7,795 nucleotides of DNA, taken from assembly GCA_022736595.1 (NCBI GenBank), contig DZDC01000104.1, positions 1-7,795 on the forward strand. The letters are read 5' to 3'. Positions within the stretch are counted from its first letter, which is position 1, and every line of letters starts with the position of its first letter. Shown one piece after another: positions 1 to 5,704 of the stretch. The notes beneath the pieces were generated by a model, which saw nothing but the letters and a program-made list of their open reading frames with translations, made no database searches and was not told the origin of the DNA. The position numbers were made by a program, and so were the translations under genes. Source of the stretch: Draconibacterium orientale. GTDB lineage: Bacteria > Bacteroidota > Bacteroidia > Bacteroidales > UBA1556.

Positions 1-86
1 CAAAATGGATTAAAGGGCAAATATAGAATTTTAAAGCAAAACCTAACAAAATGGATCAGGTAAACTCTTTTTAAAAATTGTAAAAT
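1..86. other. AT-rich intergenic region left of riboflavin synthase
   Basis: There is no open reading frame here. The region holds the outward-facing promoter at 18-50 and a 10-bp direct repeat CAAAATGGAT (1-10 and 47-56). It also has an AT palindrome TTTTTAAAAA at 68-77, just past the riboflavin synthase stop. No GC-rich hairpin followed by a T-run is present, so an intrinsic terminator for the riboflavin synthase transcript is not evident. Confidence 0.6.
18..50 (-). promoter_or_regulatory. Bacteroidota-type promoter reading off the left edge
   Basis: On the minus strand, TTTG at 47-50 is followed after 21 bp by TATATTTG at 18-25. This matches the Bacteroidota housekeeping sigma-factor consensus TTTG / TAnnTTTG, with spacing inside the usual range. 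Transcription would start at about position 10-12 and leave the window to the left, so the gene it serves is not visible. It lies downstream of the riboflavin synthase stop, so it would start a separate transcription unit on the same strand. Confidence 0.6.
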
Positions 87-695
87 CTATTTTCGAGCAG
101 CCATGTATTGGTCGAGAAGGCGAGTCACGTATTTTCCAAAGATATCAAACTCAAGGTTAACGATGCTGCCGGGTTTAAAATTATGGAAGTTGGTGTGCTC
201 GTGGGTATAGGGAATGATGGCCACCGAAAACTGTCCTTGGGTTGAATCCACCACAGTAAGGCTGGTTCCATTCACCGAAATGCTCCCCTTTTCAACGGTT
301 ACATTGTCTTTATTCGCATCGTACTGGAAGGTAAATTTCCAACTCCCATCGGTTTCTTCCACCGCTATGCAAGTGGCAGTTTGATCCACATGGCCTTGCA
401 CAATATGTCCGTCGAGGCGTTCGCCCAAACTCATACTGCGCTCCAGATTGACTTCGTATCCCACCTCCCAACTACGTAGGCAGGTTTTATCCAAGGTTTC
501 TTGAATGGCAGTAACCACATAGGTTAGCTCGGCGGTATTCACCTTAACCACGGTGAGGCATACGCCGTCGTGAGCCATGCTCTGATCTACCTTGAGCTCA
601 GGAGCCAAGTGACTTTTAACGGTAAAATGTATATTACTTTGATCACGATCCACAGCCACAATGGTGCCCATGGCTTCAACTATTCCAGTAAACAT
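87..695 (-). CDS. ribE: riboflavin synthase, alpha subunit
   Basis: Cytosolic enzyme of the last riboflavin step: it dismutates two 6,7-dimethyl-8-ribityllumazine molecules to riboflavin and a pyrimidinedione. At 202 residues it has the usual length and the two-barrel lumazine-binding layout. The N-terminal barrel (about 1-87) opens with the signature MFTGIVE and contains DGVCLTV (43-49). The C-terminal barrel (about 95-190) contains GHIVQGHVD (96-104) and NGTSLTV (142-148). Residues aligning with known active-site positions are Phe2, Cys46, His97, His102, Ser145, Thr147 and Asp184. The ATG at 695 is chosen because MFTGIVE is the family's conserved N-terminus. No Shine-Dalgarno sequence is seen. 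It lies 46 bp downstream of the large secreted-protein gene on the same strand, so read-through is possible. No other riboflavin gene or FMN riboswitch is visible. Some species call this gene ribC. Confidence 0.96.
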   Translation of the reverse strand: MFTGIVEAMGTIVAVDRDQSNIHFTVKSHLAPELKVDQSMAHDGVCLTVVKVNTAELTYVVTAIQETLDKTCLRSWEVGYEVNLERSMSLGERLDGHIVQGHVDQTATCIAVEETDGSWKFTFQYDANKDNVTVEKGSISVNGTSLTVVDSTQGQFSVAIIPYTHEHTNFHNFKPGSIVNLEFDIFGKYVTRLLDQYMAARK

Positions 696-705
696 ATTGC
701 TATAA

Positions 706-728
706 AAATTATAAAATAAATTATAAAA
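706..728. repeat. 11-bp direct repeat in the 46-bp gap before riboflavin synthase
   Basis: AAATTATAAAA occurs at 706-716 and again at 718-728, a period of 12 bp, within an almost pure A/T spacer between two minus-strand genes. On the coding strand it reads as two TTTTATAATTT units ending 10 bases before the riboflavin synthase start codon. The repeat may be simple low-complexity sequence or an A/T-rich upstream element; no complete TAnnTTTG promoter is present here. Confidence 0.45.
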
Positions 729-741
729 AACTCATTCTCAA

Positions 742-3330
742 CTATCGGTAAAGACTCACCGTTCCTTTAAGTGTTCGTTGGGTAAGGCCTTGAAGTCGGT
801 GCTCATACACTTCGCAAACATAGAAATAAACTCCATCACTAGAAGGCTGTTTGGAGGTAATATCTACACCATCCCAATTGATATCTGGGTCTTCGGTCTG
901 AAAAACCAACATCCCCCAGCGATTGAAGATTTTCATGTCCACCCGTTCCACAAAGTCGTAAGGAAAAGGAATAAATTGATCGTTATAACCATCACCATTT
1001 GGGGTGAAAACATTGGGCAAGCTATACAATCGACAACTGTCGAGTTCGATGCAAACTTTATTGCTGGGTAGGCTCAGATTATTAACAGAATCGACCGATT
1101 GCACGTAATAACATCCCACCACAGAACTCAGATTGGAATGAATATACGTGGTGTCATTGGGAGTTTGCGCAGTGTAGATGAGTTGAAAATCGCTGTTGTA
1201 ATCGCTGGAATAATACACCTGATAACCTACCACATCGGGTATATGGCAAGTGGCATTGGGATTGGACCATTGAAGGTAATTCTCCGAAATCAAACAATTG
1301 GTTTGAGCTTTAAGGATAGGAGCACAAGGAATCTCATCATCAATGGGCTTGGCACACACTTCCTGCGACCAATTAAACAAAGGCCACATGATGCTGGGGG
1401 CGGAGTATTGACCGATAGATTTAACCAAATAGCAATACGTAGCCCCATTGATAAGGTTGGAATCGGTAAAGGATGTTTGGGTGGTAGTGGTTAGAAAGAA
1501 AAACGTTCCACCACTGTTCATCCGATGAATTTCGTACAAATAATTATCCCAAGGGGTATTGCTTTTCCAACTGAGTTCGATGCGCTTATCATGACCTTCT
1601 GTCTCCAAAAAAACGCTGGATGCAAAGTGCGTACTGCCAATTAAATATCGATTGGAAGGCCCATCATTGTAGAAATCGATGCGGTAGTTTTGGGTTTTTT
1701 CTTGAGTATTTACACCTTGGTGGATAAAAGTAGTGTCGAAAATCGAAGAAAGGCTATCTACAAGAACAAAGCTCTGATTTACATCGGTTTGATTGTGGAA
1801 AATCAAATACTTAAACGGTCCACTGTGGTTGTTCAACAAGGCTGTATCCGGTTTAAACCACTGCACTTTAACCTCGCCGGATTGCGTGTGGGTGGTTTGA
1901 ATGCTCACATGGCTAATAATGGGAACGTCGCGTTGAAGACTGGTGCAGGTTTCGAGGCTGGGGTAACTTTCGGCACCATCGGCAAAAACAGCCACCACCA
2001 TATAACAATACGAAGGACCGTGCACCAAACCATAGCCTCCATTGTTATCGACAAAAGTGGTATCGGAATGAGACGAAGTGGTTCCAACTTTAACATAACC
2101 TGTCCAAGCAGGAACCCCTGTTACGCAGTGATCGGGATGGTATCCCAAATAGCCGTTGTGACGGTAAATGTCGTAGCCTATGGCCTGAGCGCACTTGGAT
2201 TTTTCCCAATTCAATCGAATATTGACCCCTTGCGGCTCGGCAGATAAATTTTTTGGAGCAGGTGCCACCACCGTAATGAACATGGTTTCGATGTCAACGA
2301 TCACCATGGTATCAAGTTGTTGCTGCGCTTTAAAGGTCATCAAGTAGGGTTCTTTGCGAACATGAGTGCAATGGGTATTCCAAGAGAAAATTCCCTGTAC
2401 TGCGCCCACTCCTGCATGCCCTTGGGGAAAGGTTGCGGGATTGATGGGTTCTTCTAAAGGTCCTCCATAAGCATACAGTCTGATGGCGTCATTGTTGGCA
2501 TCGGTGGCTTTCACCATTTTTTGAAGCTGCGAACCAGCCACCACACAGGTATCGTTTAACGGTTGTAATTGAGGCGGATTGTTGTTGCAGGAAAAAATGG
2601 TAATCTGCATATCTCGAGTAATGGAAGAGATAAGCACTCCATTTCTATATTCTTTGATGAGGAAGGCCACATTATATTCCCCTTGGTAGATAGGACTATC
2701 CCAAGTTAAGGTTCCGGTGATGGCATCAATGGAAAAACTGTTGCTTGCCTGTGGGTAAAAATAACCGGCAATGGGATAACCTTCAATGCCTCTACAATGC
2801 ACCAATTCATACGCCAAGCTATCACCATCCATATCGTAAGCGGCAGCATTATGATAAAAAGGATGGAAAGTGCAACCCATATCCAAAGGAGGATTAAGTA
2901 AAACAGCGGAATTGTTGGGCGTAATAAAAGGGTTTATGGTAAAGGTGGTTTGAACATAAAAAGGTACATTCACCGAGTTGGGAATATTGATAACCCCTTG
3001 GTTGCGATTGGGATCTTCCATACTAATGGTATAAGTCCCTTGACCCAAAAAAGTGTGGGTAGCTTTATAGGTATTGAGAGAAACATTATTAGGAAAATTC
3101 ACTTTGCTGTTTCGATATACGGTGCTTTGAGTACCATCGCCCCAATCAATATCAAGGCTGGGTCTATCAGCATACGAGGGAGTATAGGTATAATCGACCA
3201 AAGTAAATTCGTAGGTAAGTCCAGAAATATGACGATAGGTGATCTCTCCCGCTCTCTGGTGCGTGGCCCAAAGCGAATGGTTACTGAACCATAAAAAGAA
3301 AAAAGTAAGGATAAAAAATGACCTCATCAT
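742..3330 (-). CDS. secreted multidomain protein with T9SS type B sorting domain
   Basis: Predicted cell-surface or secreted protein of 862 residues; the biochemical function is unknown. A hydrophobic signal peptide spans about 1-22, with likely cleavage after SLWA, followed by the recurrent Bacteroidota mature start THQRAGEITY. A PKD-like module (about 30-106) holds DWGDGTQ (62-68). Cadherin/Ig-like segments follow (about 120-355), with acidic motifs DMDGD (166-170) and DANND (277-281) that may bind calcium. About four fibronectin-III-like domains lie at roughly 356-465, 470-570, 571-660 and 669-765. Residues 771-862 form the gliding-motility-associated type B C-terminal domain, shown by NVFTPNGDGYND, then FNRWG, NWDG, a DGVYFY segment and the end KGTVSLYR. 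Export is therefore inferred as Sec across the inner membrane, then T9SS across the outer membrane. The start has two tandem ATG codons (3328-3330 and 3325-3327); either leaves the signal peptide intact. It is divergent from gldE. An adhesive or structural role is only a guess from the domain types. Confidence 0.88.
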   Translation of the reverse strand: MMRSFFILTFFFLWFSNHSLWATHQRAGEITYRHISGLTYEFTLVDYTYTPSYADRPSLDIDWGDGTQSTVYRNSKVNFPNNVSLNTYKATHTFLGQGTYTISMEDPNRNQGVINIPNSVNVPFYVQTTFTINPFITPNNSAVLLNPPLDMGCTFHPFYHNAAAYDMDGDSLAYELVHCRGIEGYPIAGYFYPQASNSFSIDAITGTLTWDSPIYQGEYNVAFLIKEYRNGVLISSITRDMQITIFSCNNNPPQLQPLNDTCVVAGSQLQKMVKATDANNDAIRLYAYGGPLEEPINPATFPQGHAGVGAVQGIFSWNTHCTHVRKEPYLMTFKAQQQLDTMVIVDIETMFITVVAPAPKNLSAEPQGVNIRLNWEKSKCAQAIGYDIYRHNGYLGYHPDHCVTGVPAWTGYVKVGTTSSHSDTTFVDNNGGYGLVHGPSYCYMVVAVFADGAESYPSLETCTSLQRDVPIISHVSIQTTHTQSGEVKVQWFKPDTALLNNHSGPFKYLIFHNQTDVNQSFVLVDSLSSIFDTTFIHQGVNTQEKTQNYRIDFYNDGPSNRYLIGSTHFASSVFLETEGHDKRIELSWKSNTPWDNYLYEIHRMNSGGTFFFLTTTTQTSFTDSNLINGATYCYLVKSIGQYSAPSIMWPLFNWSQEVCAKPIDDEIPCAPILKAQTNCLISENYLQWSNPNATCHIPDVVGYQVYYSSDYNSDFQLIYTAQTPNDTTYIHSNLSSVVGCYYVQSVDSVNNLSLPSNKVCIELDSCRLYSLPNVFTPNGDGYNDQFIPFPYDFVERVDMKIFNRWGMLVFQTEDPDINWDGVDITSKQPSSDGVYFYVCEVYEHRLQGLTQRTLKGTVSLYR

Positions 3331-3348
3331 TGGGGTTTTTAAGACTCA

Positions 3349-3356
3349 CAAAATTA
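3349..3356 (-). promoter_or_regulatory. candidate -7 box for the large secreted-protein gene
   Basis: On the minus strand TAATTTTG matches the Bacteroidota -7 consensus TAnnTTTG, ending 18 bases before the start codon at 3330. Transcription would begin around 3340-3344, giving a very short leader. No clear TTTG -33 element sits 17-23 bp upstream, so the assignment rests on the -7 box and its position. Confidence 0.42.
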
Positions 3357-3433
3357 CTATAAAAAACGGTAACGCTTTTCCTTGATAATTATTCTCTTCG
3401 ATTCTTTTTTAGACCATGTAAAATGAGAACTCT

Positions 3434-3464
3434 TTAGCAATTCATTGTAAGCTCCAATTGCTAA
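3434..3464. repeat. inverted repeat with 9-bp perfect arms
   Basis: TTAGCAATT (3434-3442) and its exact reverse complement AATTGCTAA (3456-3464) flank a 13-base loop. No T-run follows on either strand, so this does not look like an intrinsic terminator. It could be a regulator-binding site or a structured RNA element. It is far from both gene starts (more than 100 bp from the minus-strand gene and about 300 bp from gldE). Confidence 0.5.
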
Positions 3465-3475
3465 GCTAAAAGTAA

Positions 3476-3494
3476 CCCTTTTTGAACCAAAGGG
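3476..3494. repeat. short inverted repeat
   Basis: CCCTTT (3476-3481) and AAAGGG (3489-3494) form a 6-bp perfect stem with a 7-base loop, 11 bases past the longer inverted repeat. The two together make a compact structured block of about 60 bp. Neither has a terminator-like T-run after it. A stem this short can arise by chance. Confidence 0.3.
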
Positions 3495-3709
3495 AACAAT
3501 CCTAATCTCTTACAATCTCAAAATCGAAACGAGAAACCTAATCTGGTAAAGAAAAATATCAAAGTTCACAAATTGCGTGCCCAATGCTGTCAATTTCATA
3601 ACGAAATCATAATACTATTTTGGAACCGCTTGAAAATCATTATTAGTACTGCTGGCTTGACTGTGAGGAGGACGCGTAAAACAAACGGAATAAAATATCT
3701 TATACCCTA

Positions 3710-3743
3710 ATTGAGCAAGATATGAGGTAAAATACTATTTTTG
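3710..3743 (+). promoter_or_regulatory. candidate promoter of the gldE-gldD-lnt operon
   Basis: TATTTTTG at 3736-3743 is an exact TAnnTTTG -7 box. ATTG at 3710-3713, 22 bp upstream, is a three-of-four match to the -33 TTTG. The predicted start of transcription is around 3748-3751, about 20 bases before the gldE ATG at 3770. No other promoter match is seen inside the tightly packed operon, so this one probably serves all three genes. Confidence 0.55.
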
Positions 3744-3769
3744 CGCTTCAAATTAAATCTTTTTTACGA

Positions 3770-5119
3770 ATGGAAGACCCAGTTCCGATAAGTCACTTAA
3801 CCTACCTCATTACTCCTCTCAATACCCTTTTTATAGGTCTAGATTTTAGTAGTATCATTATCCTTATCCTTATTCCTGTATTTCTGTTTTTTTCAGCCAT
3901 GATTTCGGGAAGTGAAATTGGTTTCTTTTCGCTTACTCCTAAGATTATTAAAGACTTACAATCGAGAAAAGACCGTCAATACGATTCGGTTTTAAAGCAT
4001 ATCGATCATCCCAAAACGCTGTTGGCTAGTATTTTAATTGCCAATAATATGGTCAATATTGCTGTGATTTTACTCAGTACCACCTTTGTACAAAGCACTT
4101 TTGATTTTTCGGCTTATCCATGGTTAGGCTTTTTGGTTCAAGTGGTCATCATAACCTCCATGATATTATTTTTTGGTGAGATCCTCCCAAAAATTTATGC
4201 TAGGCAAAAACCTTTACTATTTGCCACGGCCATGGCTGGCCCACTTTCGATGGTGATGGTAGTTTTTAAACCTCTCATTTTCTTATTGGTAAGCAGTACT
4301 AAGTTAATCGACCGCCGGTTGACAAGGCATAAAAGTCAGTTAAGTTTAGAAGATTTAAGTGATGTAGTGGACTTGGCAGGAGAACTCAATCCCAACAAAA
4401 ACGATACTGAAGATCAACGTATTTTAAAGGGCATTGCCACCTTTGGCGATACCGAGGTAAAAGAAATAATGAAAGCACGAGTGGATGTAAAAGCCATTGA
4501 TAAAACTGCCAATTTTCAAGAGGTCATTCAGCACATACAAGAGTGGGGATACAGCAGAATTCCGGTGTTTGACGATACCCTCGACCACATTTCAGGGGTT
4601 CTTTATATCAAAGATTTGCTTCCTTCGTTGGATGAAGAAGAATTAAATTGGAATCAGAAAATACGCCCAGCCTTCTTTGTGCCAGAAAACAAAAAAATAA
4701 ACGATCTCTTGCAAGAATTTCGATCCAAAAAGATCCATTTGGCCATCGTGGTGGATGAGTTTGGAGGAACTTCGGGCATAGTAACTTTGGAGGATGTTTT
4801 GGAAGAAATCGTGGGTGATATCAACGATGAGTTTGACCAAGAAGAGGTTGATTTCAACTACATACAAACCGACGACCATACTTGGATTTTTGAGGCTAAA
4901 TGTAGCATTCACGACTTTTGTAAAGTAATCGACGTTGACGATGAAATCTTTGACCAACTTCGCGGTGAGTCTGATAGTTTGGCAGGACTGCTTCTCGAAA
5001 TCAAAGGCGATTTTCCAAAACCAAAAGAGATCTTCAGTTTTAAGAATCTTCAATTTGAAGTCTTAAAAATGGAAAAACGTCGCATTAGCAGAGTACGCAT
5101 TCATAAAAATACAACATAA
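3770..5119 (+). CDS. gldE: GldE, gliding-associated CNNM/CBS membrane protein
   Basis: Inner-membrane protein of the CNNM/CorC (hemolysin C-like) superfamily; GldE is the branch that works with the lipoprotein GldD in gliding and T9SS function. The 449 residues show the family order. A transmembrane CNNM (DUF21) domain has hydrophobic segments at about 27-46, 84-104, 116-138 and 148-176, with motifs SGSEIGFFSL (46-55) and GEILPK (136-141). Two CBS domains follow (about 235-285 and 297-350), the second ending in the hallmark VVDEFGGTSGIVTLEDVLEEIVGD (327-350). A C-terminal CorC_HlyC domain covers about 365-446. The family also includes Mg2+/Co2+ efflux proteins, so general CorC is the alternative; the adjacent gldD makes GldE the better name. 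The ATG at 3770 fits the promoter at 3710-3743, and the upstream bases are AT-rich without a Shine-Dalgarno. The stop overlaps the gldD start by one base (TAATG at 5117-5121). Confidence 0.93.
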   Translation: MEDPVPISHLTYLITPLNTLFIGLDFSSIIILILIPVFLFFSAMISGSEIGFFSLTPKIIKDLQSRKDRQYDSVLKHIDHPKTLLASILIANNMVNIAVILLSTTFVQSTFDFSAYPWLGFLVQVVIITSMILFFGEILPKIYARQKPLLFATAMAGPLSMVMVVFKPLIFLLVSSTKLIDRRLTRHKSQLSLEDLSDVVDLAGELNPNKNDTEDQRILKGIATFGDTEVKEIMKARVDVKAIDKTANFQEVIQHIQEWGYSRIPVFDDTLDHISGVLYIKDLLPSLDEEELNWNQKIRPAFFVPENKKINDLLQEFRSKKIHLAIVVDEFGGTSGIVTLEDVLEEIVGDINDEFDQEEVDFNYIQTDDHTWIFEAKCSIHDFCKVIDVDDEIFDQLRGESDSLAGLLLEIKGDFPKPKEIFSFKNLQFEVLKMEKRRISRVRIHKNTT

Positions 5120-5121
5120 TG
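5117..5121 (+). promoter_or_regulatory. TAATG stop-start overlap between gldE and gldD
   Basis: The gldE stop TAA (5117-5119) and the gldD ATG (5119-5121) share one base. No Shine-Dalgarno precedes gldD. Such overlaps usually let the terminating ribosome reinitiate, so GldD production is probably tied to GldE translation. The overlap is seen directly; the coupling is inferred. Confidence 0.6.
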
Positions 5122-5700
5122 AAGTTACTATTGCCCTTTATGTTACTGACTTTTGCCTTAGTGCTTTGGAGTTGCGGAGGAGATGAAACCCCAAAACCTC
5201 GGGGGTTTGTTCGCATTGATTTTCCTGAACCTCAGTACATTATATTGGATACCACCTTACCTTATCGCTTTGAATATTCCAATGAGGCCACGGTTAAAAT
5301 GCTTCAACGACCCGAGCACCCCTACTGGATCAATCTGGTATATCCACGCTACAAAGCTACGGTTTACTTAACTTACAACAACATTGAAGGCAATATGGCT
5401 CAAATGCTGTCCGATGCTCATGACTTGGCTTATAAGCACATTTCTGTGGCGTCCGACATTCAAACCGAACTTATCTTAAAACCTAAAAATCAGGTTTATG
5501 GACTTTATTACCATATTAAGGGCGATAAAGTAGCGAGTCCCATCAACTTTTTTGTTACCGATAGTTTACAGCATTTTCTCAGGGCATCGCTCTATTTTGA
5601 CCAACTCCCTCATAACGATAGTTTAGCCCCTGTAATTGAAGGTATTAATAAAGATCTTTGGGTACTTGTAAATACTTTAACCTGGAAAGATAAACTCTAA
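5119..5700 (+). CDS. gldD: gliding motility lipoprotein GldD
   Basis: Predicted lipoprotein of 193 residues, matching the GldD family in length and in its conserved start after the lipid anchor, PKPRGFVRIDFPEPQY (25-40). A signal peptide of 18 residues ends in LWSC, with Cys19 as the lipidated residue; Trp at -2 is unusual for a lipobox. In Flavobacterium johnsoniae gldD is required for gliding, and T9SS activity depends on gld genes; the precise biochemical role is not settled. Gene order supports the call: gldE lies immediately upstream with a one-base overlap. The next gene, lnt, starts four bases downstream and belongs to the enzyme family that N-acylates lipoproteins, GldD being a likely substrate. 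Expression probably comes from the gldE promoter. Confidence 0.92.
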   Translation: MKLLLPFMLLTFALVLWSCGGDETPKPRGFVRIDFPEPQYIILDTTLPYRFEYSNEATVKMLQRPEHPYWINLVYPRYKATVYLTYNNIEGNMAQMLSDAHDLAYKHISVASDIQTELILKPKNQVYGLYYHIKGDKVASPINFFVTDSLQHFLRASLYFDQLPHNDSLAPVIEGINKDLWVLVNTLTWKDKL

Positions 5701-5704
5701 AACT

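Larger units (their letters stand above)
3331..3769. other. 439-bp divergent intergenic region
   Basis: This non-coding stretch separates the minus-strand secreted-protein gene from the plus-strand gldE operon. It holds candidate promoters for both (3349-3356 minus, 3710-3743 plus), a 9-bp-arm inverted repeat (3434-3464), a small hairpin (3476-3494) and an 11-bp direct repeat 120 bp apart (3611-3621 and 3731-3741). Stops interrupt all frames; the longest short frame noticed is 29 codons on the minus strand (3510-3599) and has no supporting signals. I see no tRNA, known riboswitch or recognisable gene remnant. Confidence 0.65.

Noticed and set aside
68..77. TTTTTAAAAA palindrome after riboflavin synthase, considered as a terminator
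   Set aside because: It has no GC stem or loop and is a common low-complexity pattern in AT-rich DNA.
704..711. TAATTTTT on the minus strand, considered as a riboflavin synthase promoter
   Set aside because: It lacks the final G of TAnnTTTG and is so close to the ATG at 695 that the transcript would have almost no leader.
778..2247. Several plus-strand open frames of 97-185 codons opposite the large secreted-protein gene
   Set aside because: They lie wholly antisense to a gene with a clear signal peptide and sorting domain, and they have no family motifs.
3510..3599. 29-codon minus-strand frame starting MKLTALGTQF in the divergent intergenic region
   Set aside because: It has no promoter match close upstream, no recognisable similarity and a length expected by chance in a 439-bp AT-rich region.
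4643..5053. 136-codon minus-strand frame inside gldE
   Set aside because: It is antisense to the conserved CBS and CorC_HlyC domains, with no promoter or recognisable domain.
3770..5119. Annotation of gldE as a hemolysin or cobalt/magnesium exporter CorC
   Set aside because: The domain set is shared, but immediate coupling to gldD points to the GldE branch; a haemolytic function is not supported.
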